A DNA stretch of 64,000 bases from Thioclava sp. GXIMD2076 (GCF_037949795.1 NZ_CP149934.1:186001-250000), one strand, 5' to 3'. Shown: positions 26,386-35,389, numbered from the stretch's first letter. Program-made: numbers and translations. Notes: generated by a model from the sequence alone, not told the origin.

Positions 26386-27642
26386 ATGAAGGAATTACTG
26401 CTTGCCGCAGCGGCCAGCGCCGCCTTTGGCTCCGCCGCGATGGCCCAAGATTGCAGGATCGACGTAGGGATGGTCATGGAATTGACTGGTCCCGCCGGTG
26501 TCTATGGTCAGGCCGGTGCCAAGGCTGTGGATATGGCGTTTCGCGATTTCAACGAGGCAGGTGGCGCGGGGGGCTGCCAGATCGCGTCGGAGATTCGCGA
26601 CAGCCAGAGCCAGGGCAATGTGGCCGTCGATCAGGCCACACAGCTCGTCAATATCAAGAAGGTGCCGGTCGTGATCGGCGGGATCATCTCCTCGGTAACG
26701 CTGCCGATCCTCACCTCGGTGACCGCGCCCGCCAAGGTCGTGCAGGTCTCGCCCGCTTCCTCCTCGCCCACACTCACCCAGCTGGGGCAGGAGGGCAAGA
26801 CGGGCGGCTATTTCTTCCGCACCATTACCTCGGATGCGCTGCAAGGGACGGCTGCGGCCAAATATGCCATCGATCAGGGCATGAAAAAGCTTGCCATCAT
26901 TCATGTGAACAATGATTTCGGCGTCAATATGATGCGCGAGTTCACGACCGCCTATACCGCGCTCGGCGGCGAGATCACCTCCGTCACCCCCTATAACGAG
27001 AAACAGGCCAATTATTCCTCCGAGGCGACCGCCGCGCTGAAAGGGGATCCCGAGGGGCTTTACTTGATCTCCTATCCGGTCGATGGCGCGACCATCGCGC
27101 GGGCATGGATTTCCTCGGGCGGGCCGCAGAAATTCCTTCTCAATGACGGAATGAACTCCTCCGATTTCATCAAAGCTGTCGGGGCGCAATATCTCGAGGC
27201 GGCCTATGGCACCTCCTCGGGCACGTCCGAGAGCCCCTCGACCAAATATTTCTACGATAATTTCGAAACTTTCTCGGGCGGGATCGCCCCTGATGCGCCC
27301 GCCGCCGACCGCTCCTATGATGCGGGGGCGATCGTGGCGCTGGCGATTGCCGAGGCAGGCGAACCAACGCCCGACAAGATCCGCGCCGCCATCCCCGAGG
27401 TGACCGGCACCGAGGGCGAACCGATCTATGCAGGTCCTGCCGAGTTCAAGAAGGCGCTGGCGCTGATCAAGGAAGGTAAGAAAATCCGTTACGAGGGGGT
27501 GATCGGCCCTGTCGCCTTCGATCAGTACGGCGATATCACCGGCCCGTTCCGCTTGTGGAAGATCACCGATGGAACTGTCGAGACGACCGGCACGATGTCG
27601 CCCGAAGAGGTGGCGCAGGTAAAGGCTGAAACCACCCCGTAA
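26386..27642 (+). CDS. ABC transporter substrate-binding protein, LivJ/amide type
   Basis: 418 aa from the ATG at 26386 with AGGAG upstream. The signal peptide ends near A-A-M-A-Q. The N-terminal domain has V-G-M-V-M-E-L-T-G-P-A-G-V-Y-G and later V-V-I-G-G-I-I-S-S-V-T, where the ligand is gripped in this fold. It is the periplasmic partner of the livGFHM complex encoded on the opposite strand; no other binding protein is near. The ligand is unknown. A strong terminator follows. Confidence 0.92.
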   Translation: MKELLLAAAASAAFGSAAMAQDCRIDVGMVMELTGPAGVYGQAGAKAVDMAFRDFNEAGGAGGCQIASEIRDSQSQGNVAVDQATQLVNIKKVPVVIGGIISSVTLPILTSVTAPAKVVQVSPASSSPTLTQLGQEGKTGGYFFRTITSDALQGTAAAKYAIDQGMKKLAIIHVNNDFGVNMMREFTTAYTALGGEITSVTPYNEKQANYSSEATAALKGDPEGLYLISYPVDGATIARAWISSGGPQKFLLNDGMNSSDFIKAVGAQYLEAAYGTSSGTSESPSTKYFYDNFETFSGGIAPDAPAADRSYDAGAIVALAIAEAGEPTPDKIRAAIPEVTGTEGEPIYAGPAEFKKALALIKEGKKIRYEGVIGPVAFDQYGDITGPFRLWKITDGTVETTGTMSPEEVAQVKAETTP

Positions 27643-27668
27643 GCACCCGGGGCGTTCGTGCCGTCCAT

Positions 27669-27700
27669 CCCGCCCGTGCCAGCGCTGGGGCGGGAGTTTT
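27669..27700 (+). terminator. Rho-independent terminator after the ABC binding protein
   Basis: Stem CCCGCCC (27669-27675) and GGGCGGG (27688-27694) with a 12-nt loop, then AGTTTT. It lies 27 bp after the stop codon and closes the rightward operon. Confidence 0.8.
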
Positions 27701-27956
27701 CATACGCGCCGCTGTGCGTATTGGCCTCCGGTTCCGCGTGGGCTGCATTTGAACGCTGGGTTCCTTTGCGGCTTTCTTGATCTACATCACATTATAAGCA
27801 GGCTATTCGTTCTGGCGGCCATAATCTATATGCGCTTCGCCTGAAGGACACTGCCAGCGGCAATGTCCCCCTGAAAACCTGCGGCAAATTTAAAACTGTT
27901 CCTGACCGTAAACGATCGTAATCGCTCATCCCGGTCTCACCCAATCCGATCGCCCG

Positions 27957-28310
27957 ATGGGGCCCGCGCCGCTCTCTGCCGCGCGGCGCAACGGACCTAT
28001 GCTGTTTGTTTCGGGGCAGGTCGGGATCGATCCTTTGAGCGGGGCACTTGCGGGGTCCGACATCACCAGCCAGACGCGGCAAGTTCTCGAGAATATGAAA
28101 TCGCTCGTCGAGGCGGGCGGGCTGAGCATGGCCGATGTGATGAAGGTCGGGATCTTTCCGGTGAATGGCGATGATTTCGCCGCGATGAACGCTGTCTATG
28201 CCGAGTATTTCGATGCGCCATTCTCGGCGCGCGCCACGGTGGGCATCCGCCTCAACGATCCGCGCCTTCTGGTCGAGATGGATGCGATCGCGATGGAGCG
28301 TCAGGCGTGA
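27957..28310 (+). CDS. RidA/YjgF-family protein, 5' end doubtful
   Basis: 117 aa. The core is normal: M-L-F-V-S-G-Q-V-G, then F-S-A-R-A-T-V-G near the end, which keeps the Arg of imine-deaminating RidA, and a final E-M-D-A-I-A. The usual N-terminal stretch is odd: the frame stays open ~15 codons upstream (A-H-P-G-L-T-Q-S-D-R-P) back to a TAA but has no standard start. The ATG at 27957 lacks a ribosome site. The gene may have lost its real start. The TGA overlaps the ATG of the following dehydrogenase pseudogene, so the pair was once an operon. The gap 27701-27956 before it shows no gene. Confidence 0.7.
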   Translation: MGPAPLSAARRNGPMLFVSGQVGIDPLSGALAGSDITSQTRQVLENMKSLVEAGGLSMADVMKVGIFPVNGDDFAAMNAVYAEYFDAPFSARATVGIRLNDPRLLVEMDAIAMERQA

Positions 28311-29288
28311 TGCATATCCATATTGAAACTGATGGCGGTCCCCTGTCGCTCTGCGCCGACCGTCTGCGCGCGGCTTTGGATCAGGCGGGGATCACCGGGA
28401 TGGAGATCTCCAAAAACGCCGATTCTGCGGCGTTTGAGACCGCCGTGGCACAGGCCGATATCCTCTTTGCCTGCTGCAAACCCGACCTGCGCGAGCTGCG
28501 TGTTAAGGCGCCGAAGCTCGACTGGATCCAGGTGATCTCGGCGGGCATCGAGACCCTGACCCCTATCTGCCCGAGGGTGTGGCGCTGACCAATGCCTCGG
28601 GTGTGCATGGCGCGAAAGGTGGCGTGTTCCTCCTGACGGCGGCCTTGATGCCCAACTATGCCACCCCGCAATTCGCCAGCTACAAGACGGCGTGAACATG
28701 GGCATCCGTCTTTGGACACTTCTGTGCGTGGGCGGGATCGGCTCGGCTGCGGTGCCGCTCTTGCGCGGATTGGGCGCGGTGGTCACCGGCGTGACCCGCA
28801 GTAGCCGCTCCACCGCCGCTCTCGATGCCTGCCTGCCCGTCGGCACGCTCGACGATGTGCTGCCCCGCACGGATATCCTCTTCTCCAGCCTGCCGCTGAC
28901 CCCCGAGACCAAGAACCTCGTCTCGGCCTCCCGTCTGGGCCTTCTGCCACGCGGGGCAGGGGTGGTCAGCGTGGGGCGCGCGAGGGTAATCGATCATATG
29001 GCCCTCGTGGCCGCCCTGCGTGAGGGCGCATTCGGGGGCGCGGTGCTCGATGTCTTCCCCGTGGAGCCCCTCGCCATGAGGCCCACCTACCAGAACGGTT
29101 CGTTCAACGTGCCGCCGACCTCGATCGGCAGCGGTCGCGTGCATAGCTGCCCCATTCTTTATGTCACTGACGAGCGTGGGCTGTTGCGCGAGGCTGTAAC
29201 TGATCTGGAGACACAGGCTCGCGCGGGCGAGGTCTTCTCACGCGGCGGCCTGCCCGCGCTTGCCCGAAATCGAAGCCCGCCCCGATAG
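28310..29288 (+). pseudogene. Decayed D-isomer 2-hydroxyacid dehydrogenase
   Basis: Three frames are needed to follow one protein. Frame 1 (28310 on) gives the N-terminal domain down to V-I-S-A-G-I-E-T-L-T-P. A run of four C at 28560-28563, where five would keep the frame, shifts the reading. Frame 2 continues Y-L-P-E-G-V-A-L-T-N-A-S-G-V-H-G, then stops at the TGA at 28693-28695. Frame 3 resumes with V-G-G-I-G-S-A-A-V, with the start of the Rossmann strand apparently deleted, and continues through L-D-V-F-P-V-E-P. The catalytic Pro-His near the end reads V-P-P-T-S-I. Not functional; the intact relative is at 12245. Confidence 0.85.
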
Positions 29289-29397
29289 CTCGCAGAATGC
29301 GCGGATCGTAAAGATCTCCATCGATGCGGGCATCACCGCGACATTGCGACATCAAGGGCAAAGTGCTCTGCGGGGCCTATTGTGACCGGATGCGGGC

Positions 29398-30294
29398 CTA
29401 TTCGTCAAATATGTTCCAGTATTCCGTCGAGTAGACGGTAGCGCATGCCGATGTAGCGGTCGATGCCGGTCGTATGGGCCTGCCATTCGGCTGGGAGCCC
29501 TGCGGGCAGGATATGCGGAAAGATCTAGGGTCAGCGCTCATTTCCATCCAGAGCCAGAACAAGCTGGTAGCAGCGAGTGCGATCGCCAAGAGATAGGTGA
29601 TTGGGCATCGGTCATATCGAGTAGCCACCCGCCGCCAGTGCTTCAGTCGTCCGAACATGATCTCGATGCGATTGCGTCGCTTGTAACGGCGCTTGTCATA
29701 TCCGATGAGTGCCTTGCGGGACTTCCGACTCGGGATTCACACTTTCATCCCCTTGTCTTTCAACGCTTCTCTGAGCCAATCTACATCATATCCCCGATCG
29801 CCCAGCATCCATTTCGCCTGTGGCAGGCTGTCGAGCAACGCCTGCGCACCGGTGAAGTCGCTGAGCTGAGCTGCTGTCATGAACAGTCGGATCGGGCGGC
29901 CTTTCATGTCGGCGATGGCGTGGAGCTTCGTGTTCATCCCGCCCTTCGTGCGGCCGATCAGGCGTCCACGCCCCCTTTTTGACCCGCAGGCTGGATGCCG
30001 TGCAATGCGCTTTCAGATACGTCGCATCGATCATCACGGTTCGAGTGTCGGAATTTTCGGAGGCCAGGCCTTCCAGGATCCGAGCGAAGACACCCATTCG
30101 GCTCCAACGATTGTAGAGCGTTTTGGGCGGGCCGTATTCCTTGGGCGCATCACGCCACCTCCACCCATTGCGATTAATGAAGATAACCCGCCCAACACAC
30201 GCAGATCATCGACGCGAGGCCGCCCACGGCTTTTCGGAAAATAGGGGCCAATGCGTTTCATCTGCGCCTCGGTCAGCCAGAACAAGTTACTCAT
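29398..30294 (-). mobile_element. Broken IS5-family (IS427-like) transposase
   Basis: Read leftwards from the ATG at 30294: M-S-N-L-F-W-L-T-E-A-Q-M, then R-W-R-D-A-P, V-M-I-D-A-T-Y-L-K-A-H, R-L-I-G-R-T-K-G-G-M-N-T-K-L-H-A, G-D-R-G-Y-D, and R-R-N-R-I-E-I-M-F-G-R-L-K. This is an IS5-family DDE transposase. Three lesions break it: one base missing in a G run (30187-30189), a frame change at A5G5 (29971-29980 on +), and TGA (29737-29739) in place of an expected Cys codon. The middle change lies where related elements may frameshift naturally. The frame stays open past the usual end to 29398. I found no convincing terminal inverted repeats. Confidence 0.8.
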
Positions 30295-31074
30295 CACCTC
30301 AAACTCCAGATCGTTCAGATCCAGATTCGACACTGTCCGAGTTTCGCGGGCCACATCATTTTTACCAATTGGGTCTATGTCTTTTAAGCCCGATCAACGT
30401 CATAATCAACATTATGTAACCATTGCTATAATGGAATATGTGTTCTGTAACGCCCATTTTACAAAACTACGTACATTAATCTAAGCGGCGTTGCGATCTG
30501 GACGCCTGTACAAGAACCTGCAGTCTACCCGGTCAGGATACAAAGCATAGTTTGCAATGCGGGTAGACTGTCCTTGTGGGCAGTTTGGTGCAGTTGCAAA
30601 TTATCAAGGGCTGTATCCGATCTTCCAGCGCCGCTTGGATCCTTTGTCGCTGATCGCGCAGATGCGCGGGCTTTCCTTGGGCCAATTTGCTTGGCGAACA
30701 AGCCTTTGATGGCCTAGAGAGGTTATAGCCTGTATGACGTTTTTCAGAGCGCGGACGCGGATCTGCGACCCTTCAGCACATTACTCTGCGTCCGCTTGCT
30801 GCCGAGTTGGCCTTGGCAGCTGCGGCCCATACAGCCTTCGTCACTTAAAATGTCGCGGGTGCCGAGGCATCGGTGAGATGGTCCGCGGGAAAACGCTGGG
30901 CCGGTGCGGCATCCCGGCAATGGGCAGGTCGTTTCAGCTTTCCGCTAGAAACCGTGATCGCTGTGAACATCACAGCGTTCGGGTGATATCCAGACATCGT
31001 AGCGCCCCCCAGTATCATTCCCGCTAGCGTGAGTTACGACACGGCGGCGGATGGCATCGACATTTAGAAACTGC
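30295..31074. other. Non-coding stretch beside the broken insertion sequence
   Basis: No convincing gene in ~780 bp. The part from 30355 to 30480 is more AT-rich than the surroundings. Short open frames on + around 30734-31027 give no family I recognise. Two structured elements are present: an 11-bp inverted repeat at 30521-30570 and an 8-bp stem, CGCTGTGA/TCACAGCG, at 30959-30977 with a 3-nt loop. Probably the scar of past insertions. Confidence 0.5.
30521..30570. repeat. Inverted repeat with 11-bp arms
   Basis: CAGTCTACCCG (30521-30531) and CGGGTAGACTG (30560-30570) are exact reverse complements separated by 28 bases. It has no T run and no adjacent gene, so it does not look like a terminator. 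It could be the end of a mobile element or a protein-binding site. Confidence 0.6.
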
Positions 31075-31094
31075 CCTGCATTAGGCCATGCAGG
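31075..31094 (-). terminator. Hairpin downstream of glutaminase
   Basis: Perfect 7-bp stem CCTGCAT/ATGCAGG with a 6-nt loop, ~35 bp after the glsA stop in the leftward direction, followed by a modest T-rich stretch (GTTTCT). Likely closes the glutamate operon. Confidence 0.5.
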
Positions 31095-31128
31095 CCGCTC
31101 ACCCCTGCTTCATTCCATCGTCGACCTC

Positions 31129-32055
31129 TTATCCGAAAACCGACCAGCCGGTGAAACGGGCGATCTGTTCGGCGGCGAATGTTCCCATATGGGAGTTGCC
31201 ATAGAGGTTCAGCCCAGGCGACCAGACCGCGATCGAGGCCACTCCTGGCGCGATGACCAGAATGCCGCCGCCCACGCCGCTCTTGCCCGGCAGCCCTACG
31301 CGGAAGGCGAAATCGCCCGAGCCGTCATAATGGCCACAGGTCATCATCAAGGCATTGAGACGACGCGCTTTCTCGGGGGCAAGGATCGCGGGCGCCCGTG
31401 GCAGCTGCGCAATCATTCGCCCGGCCCGTGCAAGCTGCGTTGCCGTCATCTCGATGGCGCATTGGTGAAAGTAGGTGCCCAAGGTCATCTCGGGCGGGTT
31501 GGTCATATTATTGAAGGACTTCAGATAATTGGCGAGCGCGATGTTGCGAAAACCGGTGCGCTCCTCCGAAAGCGCCACAGCGCGGTCGATATGGATATCC
31601 TCATCCCCCGCGGCCAGACGCAAGAAGGCCAGCACCTCGCTCAGCGCCTCGCGCGGGGCACGCCCTGCCAGAAGCGCATCGGTGGTCACCAGCGCGCCCG
31701 CATTGATGAACGGGTTGCGCGGGCGGCCCTTTTCCTGCTCGAGAAGCAGGATCGAGTCGAACCGCGTCCCCGAGGGCTCGCGCCCAACCCGTGTCCAGAT
31801 TTGCTCGCCGCTGCGCCCGAGCACGCAAGCGAGCGTGAAGACCTTCGAGACGCTCTGGATCGAGAAGCGCGTATCGGCGGCTCCTGCTTGCAGCACCTGC
31901 CCGTCGGCCAGCGCGATGGCCACGCCGAATTGCGCAGGGTCCACCTTGGCCAGCTCGGGGATATAATCGGCCACCTCGCCCCAATCGGCGCGAGCACGGA
32001 TATCTGCATCCAGATCGGTCAGAAAGGACTGAAGCTCTGCCGCATCAATGTCCAT
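31129..32055 (-). CDS. glsA: Glutaminase
   Basis: 308 aa from the ATG at 32055, preceded by AGGAGG and overlapping the LysR stop by 11 bp. Serine-dependent beta-lactamase-like fold with the S-x-x-K motif at Ser68-Val-Ser-Lys71, N-P-F-I-N-A-G-A near 115, and G-L-P-G-K-S-G-V-G-G-G-I near 258. It hydrolyses glutamine to glutamate and ammonia in the cytoplasm. Downstream of glutamate dehydrogenase and LysR on the same strand, it supplies glutamate for GDH or helps use glutamine as a nitrogen source. Confidence 0.95.
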   Translation of the reverse strand: MDIDAAELQSFLTDLDADIRARADWGEVADYIPELAKVDPAQFGVAIALADGQVLQAGAADTRFSIQSVSKVFTLACVLGRSGEQIWTRVGREPSGTRFDSILLLEQEKGRPRNPFINAGALVTTDALLAGRAPREALSEVLAFLRLAAGDEDIHIDRAVALSEERTGFRNIALANYLKSFNNMTNPPEMTLGTYFHQCAIEMTATQLARAGRMIAQLPRAPAILAPEKARRLNALMMTCGHYDGSGDFAFRVGLPGKSGVGGGILVIAPGVASIAVWSPGLNLYGNSHMGTFAAEQIARFTGWSVFG

Positions 32056-32953
32056 TACGGATTTCCTCCTTGAGGGCCGCCCAGAGCGCCTCGACCTCGG
32101 GAGCCAGCTTCCGGATCGGGCGATAGGCGCAGATCTCGACATCGAGCGCCCATTCCGGCCCGCCGATCGGGCCGATGACCCCCGCCGCCGCATCATCGAC
32201 CGCGCTGACCGGCAGCCAGCCGACCCCGTGGCCCTCCATGATGATCTCCTTGAGGACGTCCGACATATCGCATTGCACGCTGATCCTGTAGGCCGGATCG
32301 ACGGGCGCGCGTTCGAGCACATGCTCGAAGAGCCGCATGAAATAGGCCTTGTGCGAATAGGCGATCAGCGGGAACGGCGCTTTCTCGGTGCCCGGAAAGC
32401 CGAAGGCCTCGCGTTTGTGCCGGTTGAGGACGGCATAGGGCAGGAAGCGGTCGCGCCGCACCACCAGCCGCTCTTGCGCATCGGTATGGATGGGGCTCGG
32501 AAGCGCGGGATTGTCATGGCACAGCAGGATATCGGCATCCCCCGCCATATAGCGCGCGGTGACATCCTGCGTATTGCCGACGATGACCGAGAAGGACGAT
32601 TTGACCCGCCCCTTGAGCATCTTCAGCACCCGCTTGAAATCCGATCGCGCAAGGCAGTTGGGCGTGGCGATACGCACCTGCGACATCAGCGCGAACTGGC
32701 TCGAGCGGATCTTGGCGCGCGCCCCCAGAAGCCGCTCGACCGAAGCCGCGGCCTCGGCGCGGAAATCCTCGCCCGCATCGGTCAGCCGGACCGGCACCGC
32801 CCCCTTGACGATAAGGGCAGTGCCGACCCAATGTTCGAGCGACTGGATCCGCCGGCTGAAAGCGGCCTGCGAGACATTGCGGAACTCCGCCGCGCGGGTG
32901 AAATTGCGCATCTCGACGAGGGCAAGGAAGTCCTCGAGCCAGCGTATATCCAT
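32045..32953 (-). CDS. LysR-type transcriptional regulator
   Basis: 302 aa. The N-terminal helix-turn-helix reads M-D-I-R-W-L-E-D-F-L-A-L-V-E, with V-S-Q-A-A-F-S-R-R-I-Q-S-L-E-H-W as recognition helix; the rest is the periplasmic-binding-like effector domain. It sits between gdh (25 bp upstream) and glsA (overlapping), so it is probably cotranscribed with both and controls them. A T-N11-A palindrome upstream of gdh is the likely site. Confidence 0.9.
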   Translation of the reverse strand: MDIRWLEDFLALVEMRNFTRAAEFRNVSQAAFSRRIQSLEHWVGTALIVKGAVPVRLTDAGEDFRAEAAASVERLLGARAKIRSSQFALMSQVRIATPNCLARSDFKRVLKMLKGRVKSSFSVIVGNTQDVTARYMAGDADILLCHDNPALPSPIHTDAQERLVVRRDRFLPYAVLNRHKREAFGFPGTEKAPFPLIAYSHKAYFMRLFEHVLERAPVDPAYRISVQCDMSDVLKEIIMEGHGVGWLPVSAVDDAAAGVIGPIGGPEWALDVEICAYRPIRKLAPEVEALWAALKEEIRNGH

Positions 32954-32978
32954 TCACGTCATCCGTTCCAGCGGCCCG

Positions 32979-34379
32979 TCACAGGCCAATCGCGCGATAG
33001 TAATCCGCAATCCGCGCAATGGAAACGGCATAGGCGGCGGTGCGCAGATTGACTTGGGGCATACGGGCATGCTGCGCCGCGATCTCGCCGAAGGCCCGCG
33101 TCATGATCTCCTCGAGGCCCGAGCGCACGAGGTCGATCTCTTGCGTGTCACGCGCGATGGAGGCACGCAGATCATCGGTCATCGACCGCCCCGACATCTG
33201 CTCGAGCGCGCTCACCATCGACATGCCGGTGGCGATCTGCTGGCGGCGTTCCATCAGGCCGAAGGGGATATGGGTGATGTTCTTGACCCATTCGAAATAG
33301 CTCACCACAACCCCGCCCGCATTGACGAAGAGATCGGGCAGGATGCGGATGCCGCGCGCACCCAGCACCTCTTCGGCGGCGGCGGTCACAGGCCCATTGG
33401 CCGCCTCGACGATCAGCTGGTAGTCGATTTCGTTGCAATTGCCTTCGGTGATCGCGGCCTCCTTGGCGGCGGGGATCAGGATATCGGCGGCCATATGGGT
33501 CAGGCCCTCGGCGCTCGGCACCGTATCGGCGCCCGCAAACCCGCCAATCGAGCCTGTCGCGCGGCGATGGGCGGCCACCGCCTCGATATCGAGGCCCTTC
33601 GGATCGAAGATCGCCACGTCATGCTCGACGATCCCCACGATCCGCGCGCCATCCTCGGCGAGAAATTTGGCGCTGTGATAGCCCACATTGCCAAAACCCT
33701 GCACCACCACCGAGAGCCCCCTGATCTGTTTTTGCCCAGAAACCGCCGGCATGTCGGGATGGGCAAGATAGGCGCGCACGGCATATTGCACCCCGCGGCC
33801 CGTGGCCTCCACCCGTCCCTCGATCCCGCCGCGCGCGACCGGCTTGCCGGTCACGCAGGCGCTGACATTGATCGCATCGGCGCGGCCGGTCTTGCGGTAT
33901 TCATCGGCGATCCATGCCATCTCGCGCTCGCCCGTGCCCATATCGGGTGCAGGCACGTTACGACCCGGATGGATCAGGTCTCGGCGGGCGAGCTCTTGCG
34001 TGAAGCGGCGGGTGATACGCTCGAGTTCATCCTCGGTCCAGTCCGACGGGTTGATCCGCAGCGCGCCCTTGGAGCCGCCGAAAGGCACATTGACCAGCGC
34101 GCATTTCAGGCTCATCAGCGCCGCCAACGCCTCGACCTCGTCCATCGTTGCATCAGGCGCATAGCGGATACCGCCCTTGGCCGGCTCGATATGCTCGCTA
34201 TGCACCGAACGCCAGCCCTCGAAGCTGTAGATCCGCCCGCGCAGCTTGACCCCGAAACGCACGGCGTAGGTCGAGTTGCACTGGGTGATGCGCTCGGCCA
34301 GACCGTCGGTCAGGTCCAGATGCGGCGTGGTATTACCGATGAAACGTTCGATATTGGCAAAGAATTTTTGATCCGACAT
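32979..34379 (-). CDS. Glu/Leu/Phe/Val dehydrogenase, glutamate dehydrogenase type
   Basis: 466 aa from the ATG at 34379. It has the substrate-binding K-G-G-I-R-Y, the catalytic-Lys region M-S-L-K-C-A-L-V-N-V-P-F-G-G-S-K-G near 95, and an NAD-binding motif V-Q-G-F-G-N-V-G near 225. Length and C-terminus fit hexameric glutamate dehydrogenases (gdhA/rocG-like). Reversible oxidative deamination of glutamate to 2-oxoglutarate. With glutaminase downstream and a RidA-like gene upstream it forms a glutamine/glutamate module. Confidence 0.93.
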   Translation of the reverse strand: MSDQKFFANIERFIGNTTPHLDLTDGLAERITQCNSTYAVRFGVKLRGRIYSFEGWRSVHSEHIEPAKGGIRYAPDATMDEVEALAALMSLKCALVNVPFGGSKGALRINPSDWTEDELERITRRFTQELARRDLIHPGRNVPAPDMGTGEREMAWIADEYRKTGRADAINVSACVTGKPVARGGIEGRVEATGRGVQYAVRAYLAHPDMPAVSGQKQIRGLSVVVQGFGNVGYHSAKFLAEDGARIVGIVEHDVAIFDPKGLDIEAVAAHRRATGSIGGFAGADTVPSAEGLTHMAADILIPAAKEAAITEGNCNEIDYQLIVEAANGPVTAAAEEVLGARGIRILPDLFVNAGGVVVSYFEWVKNITHIPFGLMERRQQIATGMSMVSALEQMSGRSMTDDLRASIARDTQEIDLVRSGLEEIMTRAFGEIAAQHARMPQVNLRTAAYAVSIARIADYYRAIGL

Positions 34380-34467
34380 GGGTGTATCCGGTGTCCTGTG
34401 ACTGGCCTCTCCGCCCCTCGCGGGCGGTCGATGACGCCACCAAGCTCCGCCTCGTGCCGGATGTCTA

Positions 34468-34482
34468 ATGCGTATCCTGCAT
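34468..34482. promoter_or_regulatory. LysR-type T-N11-A palindrome upstream of gdh
   Basis: ATGC-GTATCCT-GCAT, with the T-N11-A spacing of LysR binding sites, lies 89 bp before the gdh start, in the 153-bp gap after the RidA-like gene. Candidate operator for the LysR gene of this operon; inferred. Confidence 0.45.
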
Positions 34483-34532
34483 GGCCTATGCGCGAAGAGC
34501 ATCGGTCATAACATTTCCGTTCCCGAAGCGGC

Positions 34533-34946
34533 TCATTCACGCAAAGCGGCAACGGCCTTGATCTCGATCTTCAGCTCGGGTCGGCTCAGGCCGGAGATGC
34601 CGATGATCGACCAAGCGGGGAACGGGCTTTTGATGAAGCGCTGTTTGACCTCGATGAACGCCGGCAATGTGTCCGCGATATCCACATGATAACTGGTAAC
34701 ATCGACGAGGTCGGCAAACCCGAGGCCCGCGATCCGTAACAGCTCGCCGATCCTTTGCAGGGCGCATTCGGTCTGGCCCGCGATGTCCGCGGGGACGCTG
34801 CCATCGGGCCGGACACCTACCTGTCCCGAGATGAACAGGAACCCGCCGGATCTGACCACAGGCGAAAACCCGTATGTCTCGAAAGCCGCGCGATAGTTTG
34901 CGAACATCTCGTTGTCTTCGGGAATGTGTAGAACGTCTGTCGTCAT
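34533..34946 (-). CDS. RidA-like (YjgF/Rid family) protein, non-canonical
   Basis: 137 aa. Rid fold signs: F-L-F-I-S-G-Q-V-G near 38 and I-E-I-K-A-V-A at the end. The position of the imine-deaminating Arg has Trp (F-P-A-W-S), so it belongs to a non-deaminating Rid subgroup. It is 56 bp downstream of the SnoaL-like gene and 153 bp upstream of gdh, all on the same strand. Confidence 0.85.
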   Translation of the reverse strand: MTTDVLHIPEDNEMFANYRAAFETYGFSPVVRSGGFLFISGQVGVRPDGSVPADIAGQTECALQRIGELLRIAGLGFADLVDVTSYHVDIADTLPAFIEVKQRFIKSPFPAWSIIGISGLSRPELKIEIKAVAALRE

Positions 34947-35002
34947 GGCGGTGTCCTCGATCTGTCAGGGATGGTGCGCGCGGGAGGCCCTCCCGCGCTG
35001 TG

Positions 35003-35389
35003 TCATATCTGTGCGGCGATGGCGGCCTTGTCGATCAGCGACCAGACCTTCTGGATCCGGCCATCGTGAAATTCGTAAAAGACATGCTCGTCGAAGCGCA
35101 CCTGCTTTCCATTCACTGCCAGCCCGAAGAGATCCCCCACCGGAGAGCAGTCAAAGGCGAGCCGGACAGCGATCACGGGTGGGTCGCAGACGAGCGCGGC
35201 GATCGTGAACTGAAGGTCGGGGATCGCGCGAACATCCGCAGCGAGCATCCCTGCATAGCCCTCCAGCCCGATGCGGGTTCCGTTATAGATCACGTCCTTG
35301 CCAACAAACTGGTGGAGATCCTGCCAGTCCCGCCCGTTCAGGCACGCGATATAGGCCCGATAGGCCACCATGATCTCTTCTCGTGTCAT
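35003..35389 (-). CDS. SnoaL-like / ester cyclase family protein
   Basis: 128 aa from an ATG at 35389. The cone-shaped alpha+beta SnoaL fold is suggested by the pattern M-V-A-Y-R-A-Y-I-A-C-L-N-G-R-D-W near the start, G-L-E-G-Y-A-G-M near 42, I-P-D-L-Q-F-T near 56, and F-D-E-H-V-F-Y-E-F-H-D-G-R-I near 100. Such proteins are small isomerases, cyclases or hydrolases, often of unknown substrate. The G-rich ribosome site sits very close to this ATG, so the true start may be the ATG a few codons later (M-V-A-Y). Confidence 0.7.
   Translation of the reverse strand: MTREEIMVAYRAYIACLNGRDWQDLHQFVGKDVIYNGTRIGLEGYAGMLAADVRAIPDLQFTIAALVCDPPVIAVRLAFDCSPVGDLFGLAVNGKQVRFDEHVFYEFHDGRIQKVWSLIDKAAIAAQI

Noticed and set aside
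29527..30360. Terminal inverted repeats of the IS element
   Set aside because: CTAGGGTCAGCGCTC at 29527-29541 looks like a possible end, but I found no matching inverted copy beyond the transposase start, so borders are not claimed.
30959..30977. CRP-like site TGTGA...TCACA
   Set aside because: The spacer is 3 bases instead of 6, no promoter or gene is beside it, and it forms a simple hairpin.
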